This document shows, piece after piece, positions 32,733 through 40,287 of a stretch of 64,000 nucleotides of DNA. Source of the stretch: CALITV01 sp964415795 (lineage in GTDB: Bacteria; UBP6; UBA1177; JAKLFG01). Position numbers and translations under genes: made by a program. Below the pieces are notes generated by a model that worked only from the letters and a program-made list of their open reading frames with translations, ran no database searches and had not been told where the DNA came from. Location: positions 124,001-188,000 of the forward strand of contig CAYQBN010000002.1 of the NCBI GenBank assembly GCA_964415795.1, in the 5' to 3' direction. Within the stretch, counting starts at the first letter, position 1. Every line of letters begins with the position of its first letter.

Positions 32733-34117
32733 GGCTTCACCTCCACCGCACCGATGAACTTTTTGACGACCTCGGCAGTCGCCGCGTGGTCCTCAGTCGT
32801 GTCGAAGAGCGCCTCGACGACGAAGATGTCCTCCTCCTTCACCACGAAGCCGGCGAGGTAGCGCCGTCCGCCAGGAATCTCGTAGGTGCGCGTCATGAAT
32901 TGCCCCATCTTTTCGTCGGCGATCTGTTTGTAGAGCCGATTACCCATCTCTATCGCGAACGCCTCGGTCCAGAACGCGGTATCGGCCTCCGGGTAGTTCT
33001 CGACCTTCTGCAGGCGCACCCGAACGGATCCCTGCGGCGACTGGAAGAGCCACGCCTCGGCATGGTTCTCATAGTTCTCCCGCGCCGCGAAGAATCCCTC
33101 GGGTCCCTTTTCGAACGCGAAGCCGGCGAACTCGCCCGACGGCCACATATCAGGGTCAAGGAGACGAAGCCACCGGAACGGCAACGGCTGATAGCGTTTC
33201 ACCGCGTCGCGAACGGCGGCGGTGAGATAGAGGGTGATGGTCGAGAACTCGGCCTGATCTTTGAGGTAGGCAAGCCGCTGTTCGAGCGCCGCGATGTCGG
33301 CCGATATCCGCTCCATTTCGCGCAGGATGCCGACCCGCTCCTTGGGATCGGTCGTTTTCTTCAAGAGTTCCTCGAATCGCGCGAGTACCGTCTTTTGCAT
33401 TCTAAGCCGCAGTTCGGTGTCGCGGAACTCCTCGGTGACATCGTCGGCCGATATGCGCTTGCCGGTGATCTCGCCGACCTTCTCGAGGAGCACGAGCGCC
33501 TCGTCGAACTTCGCCGCCGGCACACGCAGGACGATGGTCGCCGACGCAGCGCCGCTCTGGGTCGAGACGCTGTCCACGCGGCCGCCGATCTCTCCCGCCA
33601 GTTTCTCGATGTTCTTCGTGGCATCGCCAACGCTGTCGACCGCCGTCCAGATCTCGGCGCGGTAGACGACCATACGGACGCCGGTGTCGATCCGGTCGAG
33701 CGCGGCATCGGCGGCAGGAGCCGCCGCGCCATAGGCCACGCCCTCCTCCTCTGACGGCGCGAGGCTGCCGTAGCCGTAGGACTCGCCGCCGTAACTGCCG
33801 CCGTCGTCGTAGTCGGCCGACGCATCGCCGGTGCTCGATCCAACCTCGTACTCGGCCTTATCGGCCGCATAATCGTAGGATTCTTCGCGCGCCACGGCGC
33901 GTGACACCGTCGGCTCGGCGGGCGAAGCCGGTTTCGCCACCTTTCCGGCGACCGAGACCGGCTTCTGTTCCATTTTGTAGCGCGCCTCGGACGCTCGCGG
34001 GCCACCGCCGTTACGCACCGGTTCGTAGTAGCCCGGACCGGACACCTCTCGACTGTACGAGGCGCACCCGGCCATGAACAGCACGAGCAGCACCGTGAAC
34101 ACCAGTGGTCGAAACAT
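32729..34117 (-). CDS. DUF4349-family lipoprotein
   Basis: A 462-residue lipoprotein. ATG 34117 has GGAGGGA upstream and precedes a signal peptide with lipobox MAGC (about residue 17). A linker rich in Tyr, Ser and Gly follows, then the DUF4349 core (about 165-310) with VLRVPAAKFDEALVLLEKVG, ITGKRISADDVTEEFRD and a long coiled helix ending STITLYL. A C-terminal alpha/beta domain (about 325-460) resembles nothing I can name. It heads the operon DUF4349 - DUF4349-like - lipoprotein - CAP. Confidence 0.8.
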   Translation of the reverse strand: MFRPLVFTVLLVLFMAGCASYSREVSGPGYYEPVRNGGGPRASEARYKMEQKPVSVAGKVAKPASPAEPTVSRAVAREESYDYAADKAEYEVGSSTGDASADYDDGGSYGGESYGYGSLAPSEEEGVAYGAAAPAADAALDRIDTGVRMVVYRAEIWTAVDSVGDATKNIEKLAGEIGGRVDSVSTQSGAASATIVLRVPAAKFDEALVLLEKVGEITGKRISADDVTEEFRDTELRLRMQKTVLARFEELLKKTTDPKERVGILREMERISADIAALEQRLAYLKDQAEFSTITLYLTAAVRDAVKRYQPLPFRWLRLLDPDMWPSGEFAGFAFEKGPEGFFAARENYENHAEAWLFQSPQGSVRVRLQKVENYPEADTAFWTEAFAIEMGNRLYKQIADEKMGQFMTRTYEIPGGRRYLAGFVVKEEDIFVVEALFDTTEDHAATAEVVKKFIGAVEVKP

Positions 34118-34145
34118 CGTTCCCTCCCTGACATGAGGATACTTC

Positions 34146-34174
34146 ATCATAGATCTCGACGGAATGAAAAGCAA
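34146..34174 (-). promoter_or_regulatory. Promoter of the DUF4349 operon
   Basis: TTGCTT (34174-34169), 17-bp spacer, TATGAT (34151-34146) on the minus strand. Confidence 0.6.
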
Positions 34175-34204
34175 ATCAAAGGGAACGCTTCGACAAAATA
34201 ATCC

Positions 34205-34232
34205 TTGTCATTTTCCAAAAGCGTGCTATAAA
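34205..34232 (+). promoter_or_regulatory. Promoter of rhlE
   Basis: TTGTCA (34205-34210), 16-bp spacer, TATAAA (34227-34232), leaving a roughly 85-base leader before the start at 34324. Confidence 0.6.
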
Positions 34233-34323
34233 GGTTTCGTGATCGTTCGACGCTTCTGCATTCCGTCTGCAGTATCTGTCCACATCGATCGGTGATTGAA
34301 AAACGATTTTGGAGTATTCTTCC

Positions 34324-35754
34324 ATGACCATGACATCGAACTCGTTCGATACCCTGAACCTCTTTCCTCAGCTCCGCAAAGCGGTCGCCGAGGAAGGCTA
34401 CGAAACCCCGACCCCCATCCAGTCGCGTGCCATTCCGGTGGTGCTCGACGGGAAAGACCTCTTCGGCATCGCCCAGACCGGCACCGGCAAGACCGCCGCG
34501 TTCGCCCTCCCCATCCTCCAGCGCCTCTTCGTCGAAGGGGGGCACGAGCGGGGACGCCGCCCCATCAGGGCACTCATCTGCACCCCTACCCGCGAACTGG
34601 CCATCCAGATTGGGGAAAGCTTTTTGGCCTACGGGCGCCACACCGGCATCCGAACCGCCGTCGTCTACGGCGGCGTGAGCCAGCTACCACAGACCGAGGC
34701 GCTGAAACGCGGCGTCGATGTTCTCGTCGCGACCCCCGGCCGTCTGCTCGACCTCATCGGGCAAGGCCACATCCACCTCGATACCGTGAACATCTTCGTC
34801 CTCGACGAGGCAGACCGGATGCTCGACATGGGCTTCATCCACGACATCCGTAAGATAATCGAGAAACTGCCGAAGAAGCGCCAATCGCTTCTTTTCTCGG
34901 CGACCATGCCGTCCGACATCGTCACCCTCGCCCGCGATTTCCTCCATGACCCGATCCGTATCGAGGTGACGCCGCAGGCGACGCCGGTCGAAGTGATCGA
35001 ACAGTCGGTCTATTTCGTCGAGAAGCACGATAAACGGCTCCTGCTCGCCCATCTTTTGAAGAACGAGGGGGTCGTCTCGGCGCTCGTTTTCACTCGGACG
35101 AAACACGGCGCAGACCGCGTCGTCAAGGACCTGCGCCGCGCCGGCATCGAGGCGCAGGCGATCCACGGCAACAAGTCGCAAACCGCCCGTCAACGGGCGC
35201 TCGGCGACTTCAAGAGCGGCCGGACCCGGGTGCTCGTCGCGACCGACATCGCGGCGCGCGGTATCGATATTGACGAACTGTCGCATGTCATCAACTTCGA
35301 CCTGCCCGAGGTTCCCGAGACCTATGTCCACCGCATCGGCCGCACCGGCCGCGCGGGGTTGTCGGGCATCGCGTTGTCGTTCTGCGATAGCGACGAGCGG
35401 GTCTATCTGCGCGGCATCCAGAAACTCATCGGCCGCGCACTGCCGGTCGTCGAGGACCATCCCTTCCGCTCGACCGTGCCGCTAACCGGCATGGAGCCGC
35501 GCCGCGAGGAACGGAGGCCGGAGCGACGGCCCGAGAAGAAGCCCGAACATAAACCGCACCGCGAGCATCATCAGAGGTCACAGCACGAGCCGAAGAAGGA
35601 GCCGAAGCGCGAACAACCACGCCACAAACCGAAGCAGGAGCCGGAAGAACGGCGGCGCGACGATCGCGGCCATCAGCCGCACGGACAGCGCTCGAAGGAT
35701 GACCGTCCCTTCGGCAAGCAAAGACCGAAGGGCGGACTGCCGCGCGTCGGGTAG
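34324..35754 (+). CDS. rhlE: DEAD-box RNA helicase, RhlE type, with basic tail
   Basis: A 476-residue ATP-dependent RNA helicase. It has all core motifs: Q-motif region (YETPTPIQSRAIP), AQTGTGKT, PTRELA, TPGRLLDL, DEAD (VLDEADRMLDMGF), SATMP, TRTKHGADRVVKDL, ATDIAARGIDID and HRIGRTGR. The last ~85 residues are a Glu/Arg/Lys/His-rich disordered tail, typical of RNA-binding extensions in this family. ATG 34324 with GGAG upstream is chosen; a TTG at 34309 is possible but less likely. Confidence 0.93.
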   Translation: MTMTSNSFDTLNLFPQLRKAVAEEGYETPTPIQSRAIPVVLDGKDLFGIAQTGTGKTAAFALPILQRLFVEGGHERGRRPIRALICTPTRELAIQIGESFLAYGRHTGIRTAVVYGGVSQLPQTEALKRGVDVLVATPGRLLDLIGQGHIHLDTVNIFVLDEADRMLDMGFIHDIRKIIEKLPKKRQSLLFSATMPSDIVTLARDFLHDPIRIEVTPQATPVEVIEQSVYFVEKHDKRLLLAHLLKNEGVVSALVFTRTKHGADRVVKDLRRAGIEAQAIHGNKSQTARQRALGDFKSGRTRVLVATDIAARGIDIDELSHVINFDLPEVPETYVHRIGRTGRAGLSGIALSFCDSDERVYLRGIQKLIGRALPVVEDHPFRSTVPLTGMEPRREERRPERRPEKKPEHKPHREHHQRSQHEPKKEPKREQPRHKPKQEPEERRRDDRGHQPHGQRSKDDRPFGKQRPKGGLPRVG

Positions 35755-35821
35755 GATCCGCGCCATCGCCTTCCGATCTGCGCTGGCACGCCGGTCTGCC
35801 TCTGGCGGCCGTATTTTTCAT

Positions 35822-35850
35822 TTGACTTCCGACTGCCACTTGCCTATAGT
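35822..35850 (+). promoter_or_regulatory. Strong promoter of the 60-aa peptide gene
   Basis: TTGACT (35822-35827), 17-bp spacer, TATAGT (35845-35850), 33 bases before the start codon. Confidence 0.7.
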
Positions 35851-35883
35851 GCCTTGTTATTTTGGGACAAGCGGGAGCATCTT

Positions 35884-36066
35884 ATGAAAAAGATCGTTTT
35901 TCTTCTGGCAGTTCTGTGTGCCTTCACGGCCTCGGCCAACCCCGATCCCGGCCCTCTCGTCGATTCCGACTGGTTCGATCAGGATCAGCGGCCGGACGAC
36001 CAGATCGAGACCGACAATGATCCTTCTGACGGCGACGAAGTGGGTTGTGCGCTGATACTCTTGTAG
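35884..36066 (+). CDS. 60-aa exported acidic peptide with a GC-type C-terminal tail
   Basis: A 60-residue protein with GGGAG eight bases before the ATG. It comprises a signal peptide (about 1-19, ending ASA), a 34-residue Asp-rich acidic stretch and a terminal VGCALILL. It is essentially the signal peptide, acidic linker and tail of the large GCGC-tail proteins with nothing between. The tail has one cysteine (G-C-A-L-I-L-L) where the others have two. It has its own strong promoter and is followed 17 bases later by a membrane-protein gene. It could be a minimal cargo, an inhibitor or a marker substrate of the same system. Confidence 0.7.
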   Translation: MKKIVFLLAVLCAFTASANPDPGPLVDSDWFDQDQRPDDQIETDNDPSDGDEVGCALILL

Positions 36067-36082
36067 TATCTCACAAGGTCCC

Positions 36083-36505
36083 ATGCCGCATATCAACTGG
36101 CTGGTGCTCTCCGTCGTGTATTCGACGGCGTTCATCCTGTCGTTCGCGATAGAGATACCGGTTCTGTTCGTCTTTCGACGGCTCGGCCTTTTCAAGGCGA
36201 CCGTCAAACGGACCGTCGCGGCGGGCTTCGTCGCACAGTGCCTCACCCACCCCCTGTTCATCCTCGTCCTGCCGGTCCTCACCATCCTGTCGCGCCCCGA
36301 AGTGCCGCTCGCCTTGCGGATATTCGACCCCATCTGGGCACGCGAACTCATCTTCATCCCCCTCATCGAGGCGACATGGTATCATGTCTTTCTGAAGCCG
36401 GATGGCTGGTGGCGATCGCCGGTCCTCTCCTACGGCGCGAACCTCGTCTCATGGGGCCTCGGTTCTCTGGTACCGTGGCAGGCGATCGCGGCCTTCGTGA
36501 AATGA
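36083..36505 (+). CDS. Small polytopic membrane protein of unknown function
   Basis: A 140-residue integral membrane protein with about four hydrophobic segments. Conspicuous features are a THP in the second segment, an I-E-A-x-x-Y-H segment (LIEATWYHVF) and N-x-x-S-x-x-x-G in the last segment (GANLVSWGLG). I have a general memory of similar small membrane proteins with E-x-x-x-Y and N-x-x-S-x-x-x-G positions, without an assigned function. It follows the 60-aa tail peptide in the same operon, so a role in handling that peptide is conceivable. It lacks an intact CPBP-protease motif. Confidence 0.65.
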   Translation: MPHINWLVLSVVYSTAFILSFAIEIPVLFVFRRLGLFKATVKRTVAAGFVAQCLTHPLFILVLPVLTILSRPEVPLALRIFDPIWARELIFIPLIEATWYHVFLKPDGWWRSPVLSYGANLVSWGLGSLVPWQAIAAFVK

Positions 36506-36694
36506 CCCCCCTACCCTTTTTCGCTTTCTAAGGACACAGAACGACATCGCACATTCCGAGCGATGCCACACGAGGAGGATACCATCTCTGTTCCTTTTAT
36601 TTATTATGGATGATGACTTGACTTTTCCTACACTTTTAACTACGACCCAGTCGATTTACGAACATTGAAAAGATAAAAGGAGACAAAGGACATC
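36506..36694. other. Gene-free spacer before the Cys-rich lipoprotein
   Basis: No coding frame is supportable. An imperfectly isolated 6-bp inverted repeat (CATCGC at 36545, GCGATG at 36560) is not followed by a T run. A plausible promoter lies near the right end. Confidence 0.6.
36618..36646 (+). promoter_or_regulatory. Possible promoter of the Cys-rich lipoprotein
   Basis: TTGACT (36618-36623), 17-bp spacer, TACGAC (36641-36646). The -10 box is weak. Confidence 0.4.
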
Positions 36695-37984
36695 ATGAAA
36701 CGAGCAAACCTTCTATGTTATTATGCCTGTGTTTTTGCCGCGGCTTCTGTTTTCGTCCCGGGATGTGGGGATCCCTCTTCTTCAAACAACGACGGCAATG
36801 TGAGCACCTGTGACTGCGAGATTGCAGAAGAAGAAATCGGCGACGAAGACGAAACCACCTGTACCTGCGACTGCGGCTCTTCGGGACAAAACCTTGACGA
36901 AGAGACCGATCTCTCCTCAGAGGAACATGAAGAAGAGATGGTTCCCGACCTCTCTGACACACCGGTGATAGAGGAACCAGATGTTATCACCGGAGAAGAC
37001 GACTCTCAGGAAGAAGAAGGAGACAATCTCATCAACGATCAGGAACTTCCGGATACCGATGGCACGGAATGTGTTTGTTCTTTCGAAGATTCCTGCTGCG
37101 ATGGGTGTTTCCCCATTAATGAAGGAGAAGCGTGCGTCATCTTAGACAACCTTTGCGTCGATTCGGCGGTATGTCAGAATGGCATTTGCACGCCCGAAAC
37201 ATGGATAGATTGCAACGATGGCAACTCATGCACTAAAGATACCTGTGTGCCACCCCTCGGCTGTGTATACCAGTATCATACCAATGGAACTGTTTGTAAC
37301 GACGGTAATGTCTGTACCCTTGGGGACCATTGCGTAAACGGCGCTTGTCAACCCACCGAATCCCTTGTGTGCACTGACGACAACATCTGTACTGATGATG
37401 TATGCGACCCGGTGGCAGGGTGCGTTTCTACTTACAACACTATTCCGTGCAATGATAATAATGTGTGCACCAGCGGAGACCACTGCACAAAAGGAGCATG
37501 CACCGGAGGAACCTCCATCAATTGCGACGACTCTAATGTATGCACTACCGACGCGTGCGACCCCAAGACAGGTTGTGTCTATGTTCCCAACACACTCCCC
37601 TGCGATGATAACAACAAGTGTACCGCCAAAGACCACTGCTCCCAAGGAAAATGCGTGGGAACCCTTGTCAACTGCGACGACTACAATGTATGCACCACCG
37701 ACGCGTGCGACCCCGAGGAGGGGTGCATCTACACATACAATACGCTTTCTTGCGACGATGGTAACGAGTGTACCATCAACGATCGTTGTTCAAAAGGTAC
37801 CTGCGTAGCGGGATCGTTCCGAAATTGCGACGACTACAATATATGCACCACCGACGCGTGCGACACACAAAAGGGTTGTATCTATATGTTTAACACGCTC
37901 CCCTGCGATGACGGAAATCCTCTAACCGTCAACGATCATTGCGTGGAGGGGAAATGTGAGGGCACCATCCCCCCCATCCCCTAG
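36695..37984 (+). CDS. Cys-rich repeat lipoprotein
   Basis: A 429-residue lipoprotein. AAGGAG precedes the ATG by about 14 bases. A signal peptide ends in lipobox VPGC (Cys24), followed by a long Asp/Glu-rich segment. Residues about 165-425 are five tandem units of about 45 residues of the pattern C-x-D-x-N-x-C-T-x-D-x-C-x-P-x-x-G-C-x-x-x-x-N, each with about nine cysteines. Such repeats are typical of surface lipoproteins in Myxococcota. It ends in a Pro-rich segment (TIPPIP) and has no GCGC tail. Confidence 0.8.
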   Translation: MKRANLLCYYACVFAAASVFVPGCGDPSSSNNDGNVSTCDCEIAEEEIGDEDETTCTCDCGSSGQNLDEETDLSSEEHEEEMVPDLSDTPVIEEPDVITGEDDSQEEEGDNLINDQELPDTDGTECVCSFEDSCCDGCFPINEGEACVILDNLCVDSAVCQNGICTPETWIDCNDGNSCTKDTCVPPLGCVYQYHTNGTVCNDGNVCTLGDHCVNGACQPTESLVCTDDNICTDDVCDPVAGCVSTYNTIPCNDNNVCTSGDHCTKGACTGGTSINCDDSNVCTTDACDPKTGCVYVPNTLPCDDNNKCTAKDHCSQGKCVGTLVNCDDYNVCTTDACDPEEGCIYTYNTLSCDDGNECTINDRCSKGTCVAGSFRNCDDYNICTTDACDTQKGCIYMFNTLPCDDGNPLTVNDHCVEGKCEGTIPPIP

Positions 37985-38014
37985 GTCATTTCTCCTCATT
38001 TTCTTCTTCTGCGC

Positions 38015-38043
38015 TTGCCTTCCGCCATCCTCTTCGGTATGAT
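38015..38043 (+). promoter_or_regulatory. Promoter of the zinc-ribbon gene
   Basis: TTGCCT (38015-38020), 17-bp spacer, TATGAT (38038-38043). Confidence 0.65.
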
Positions 38044-38082
38044 ACGGTCGATTTGTTCGTTCACTTAGTGATGGAGAGAACG

Positions 38083-38376
38083 ATGTACAAATGCCACAAC
38101 TGCGGCAAGGTGCTCGAGGAGCTTGAGGATATCCGGGGAAAGGTCGGACGGCAGGATGTCTGCCCGCACTGTTACGCCGATCTCCATTGCTGTCTCAACT
38201 GCCGCTTCCACGATCCCGGCTACACTAACGAGTGTCGTGAGACCTCGACCGCCTTCGTCCGCGAGCGCGACAAACAGAACTTCTGCGCCGCCTTCGAGTT
38301 CAAACAGGCCGAAGAGGGCGACGACGACGAGGAACTCGACGCCAAGGCGAAACTCAACAATCTATTCAAACTCTAA
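38083..38376 (+). CDS. Small zinc-ribbon protein
   Basis: A 97-residue cytoplasmic protein. It has an N-terminal CxxC (CHNC), a second CxxC (CPHC), a further CCLNC, and Cys residues in NEC and NFC, so one or two zinc sites are likely. The C-terminus is Asp/Glu-rich then basic. ATG 38083 has GGAGAG six bases upstream; the ATG at 38071 lacks one. No specific family is recognised. A role in nucleic-acid or protein binding is possible. Confidence 0.7.
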   Translation: MYKCHNCGKVLEELEDIRGKVGRQDVCPHCYADLHCCLNCRFHDPGYTNECRETSTAFVRERDKQNFCAAFEFKQAEEGDDDEELDAKAKLNNLFKL

Positions 38377-38409
38377 CCTTATTCTCTTCGGCGAACGCAC
38401 CCCTTTTTC

Positions 38410-38438
38410 TTGCTAACCAAACTGTAATTGTCTATACA
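38410..38438 (+). promoter_or_regulatory. Promoter of the Na/Pi transporter gene
   Basis: TTGCTA (38410-38415), 17-bp spacer, TATACA (38433-38438), 40 bases before the start. Confidence 0.55.
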
Positions 38439-38478
38439 TCGGCGGCTAACCGTTTCTTAACCGAAAAAGAGGTGTTCG

Positions 38479-40212
38479 ATGTCGTGGCAGAAGATAGCAT
38501 TCGAGGTTTTCGGAGGACTTGGCCTCTTCCTCATGGGCATGAAGTTCATGTCGGAAGGAATGCAGAAGGTTGCCGGCGATCGGCTCCGCCGTTTCCTCGG
38601 ATTCCTCACCCGGAACCGCTTCTCCGCCATCCTCGTGGGACTCGCCGTCACCGCGGTCATTCAGTCGAGTTCGGCGACCACCGTCATGGTCGTCGGCTTC
38701 GTGAACGCGCAACTCATGAATCTCACGCAGGCGATCGGCGTCATCCTCGGCGCCAACATCGGCACCACCGTCACCGCGTGGCTCGTCTCCTTCCCGGTGG
38801 TGAAGTACTCCTCGGTCATCATCGGCATCGGCGTCATCCTTCGCTTCTTCGGCCGTACCGACCGTATGCACTACATCGGCGAAACGATCTTCGGGCTCGG
38901 CATCCTGTTTCTCGGGATGACCACCATGAGCAAGGGAATGGAGCCACTCCGCGACAGCCCCGGATTCGTTTCGCTCTTCACGCAAGTTGACGGCCACTCC
39001 TACCCGAGCGTGATCCTCGGCGTCCTCATCGGCACACTCACCACGATGGTGCTCCAGTCGAGTTCGGCGACCATTGGCATTACCATCGCGCTCGCCTCGC
39101 AGGGGCTCATCACCTTCACCGGATCGGTCGCCCTCATCCTCGGCGACAACATCGGTACTACCATCACGGCGCTCCTCGCGAGCATCGGAACCAACCATCA
39201 CGCCAAGCGGGCAGCCATCTCGCACACCCTGTTCAATGTCTTCGGCGTCTGCATCATTCTCATCGTCTTCTACCCGTTCACCACGATCGTGAACGCTCTC
39301 ATCCCGCAGGATGCCGATCTCACGATACAGACCGCCGAGGAAGCGGCACGCTACGGCATGGCGATTGGCGCAAAGCCGTTCATCGGTCCCCATATCGCCA
39401 TGGCACACTCGCTCTTCAACATCACCAACGTCATCATCTTCACGCCGCTCATCGGGGTCCTCGCCTTCTTCGCGAAGAAGATATTCCCCGAGCCGAAGGC
39501 GAAGCCGCCGAAGAGCGCGGTCCAGTTCGCCCACATCCACTATGGTCTCATCGAAACGCCCACCGTCGGCATCCTCGAATCGGAAAAGGAACTCTACGCG
39601 ATGGCCGAGCGGGTGAAGAAGAACTCGGTCCGTATCTGTCAGGTGCTGTCCGAGGAACGCGAAGCGGGAATCGCGGCCGAGAAGATAGAGAAGAACGAGG
39701 AACTCATAGACGACTACCGCACCGCGATCACCGAGTTCCTGCTGTCGCTCTCCCAGCGGTCGCTGTCGCGCGACGATGCGGCGAAGGTCGGCAACTACAT
39801 CACCTGCGCCCACAACCTCGAAAAGTACGCCGACTACATCACCAATATCGTCCGCGCCTACACCAAGATGAAGTCGCAGGGGCTTGCCTTCTCTGACCCG
39901 GCCAAAGAGACGCTCCGTTCCCTCATCCAGGCGACCGAGTCCTACTTCGAGGAGACGCTCGCACCGCTCAACGGCGCCGAAGTGGACTCCCGCACCTTCC
40001 TCGAGCAGGCAACCGCACGCAAGAAGGAGATAAAGGAACAGATACGCGCTGCGAAGATGGATCACTTTAAGCGATTGCAAGAGAAGCTCTGCCACGGCGA
40101 CGCCTCGATGACCTATGTGGACATCCTCGCCAGTATAGACGGCATGGTCTCGCAGGTGCACAACATCGCCGAGACGCTCATGCTCACCAAGTTCTCGGGT
40201 TCCATCGCATAA
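38479..40212 (+). CDS. Na+/phosphate cotransporter with PhoU-like C-terminus
   Basis: A 577-residue inner-membrane protein of the NptA/PNaS family. The membrane half (about 1-345) has the family's duplicated VIQSSSATT / VLQSSSATI motifs and the matching GANIGTT / GDNIGTT signatures. The C-terminal half (about 370-577) is a helical PhoU-like domain with repeated Glu/Lys-rich helices. It probably takes up or exports phosphate with sodium. No pho regulon box was recognised. Confidence 0.9.
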   Translation: MSWQKIAFEVFGGLGLFLMGMKFMSEGMQKVAGDRLRRFLGFLTRNRFSAILVGLAVTAVIQSSSATTVMVVGFVNAQLMNLTQAIGVILGANIGTTVTAWLVSFPVVKYSSVIIGIGVILRFFGRTDRMHYIGETIFGLGILFLGMTTMSKGMEPLRDSPGFVSLFTQVDGHSYPSVILGVLIGTLTTMVLQSSSATIGITIALASQGLITFTGSVALILGDNIGTTITALLASIGTNHHAKRAAISHTLFNVFGVCIILIVFYPFTTIVNALIPQDADLTIQTAEEAARYGMAIGAKPFIGPHIAMAHSLFNITNVIIFTPLIGVLAFFAKKIFPEPKAKPPKSAVQFAHIHYGLIETPTVGILESEKELYAMAERVKKNSVRICQVLSEEREAGIAAEKIEKNEELIDDYRTAITEFLLSLSQRSLSRDDAAKVGNYITCAHNLEKYADYITNIVRAYTKMKSQGLAFSDPAKETLRSLIQATESYFEETLAPLNGAEVDSRTFLEQATARKKEIKEQIRAAKMDHFKRLQEKLCHGDASMTYVDILASIDGMVSQVHNIAETLMLTKFSGSIA

Positions 40213-40287
40213 AACAGTTCTTCCTTGCCTTTTCCCAAAAATGGCGTTCTCATCGCAAAAAGAGCGACGAACACTACGAGGTCTGCC

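Noticed and set aside
36083..36505. CPBP-type membrane protease for the tail
   Set aside because: The EExxxR and later histidine motifs are not intact; only a loose E-A-x-x-Y-H is present.
38446..40161. Minus-strand open frame of 571 codons
   Set aside because: Antisense to the Na/Pi transporter, which has clear family motifs.
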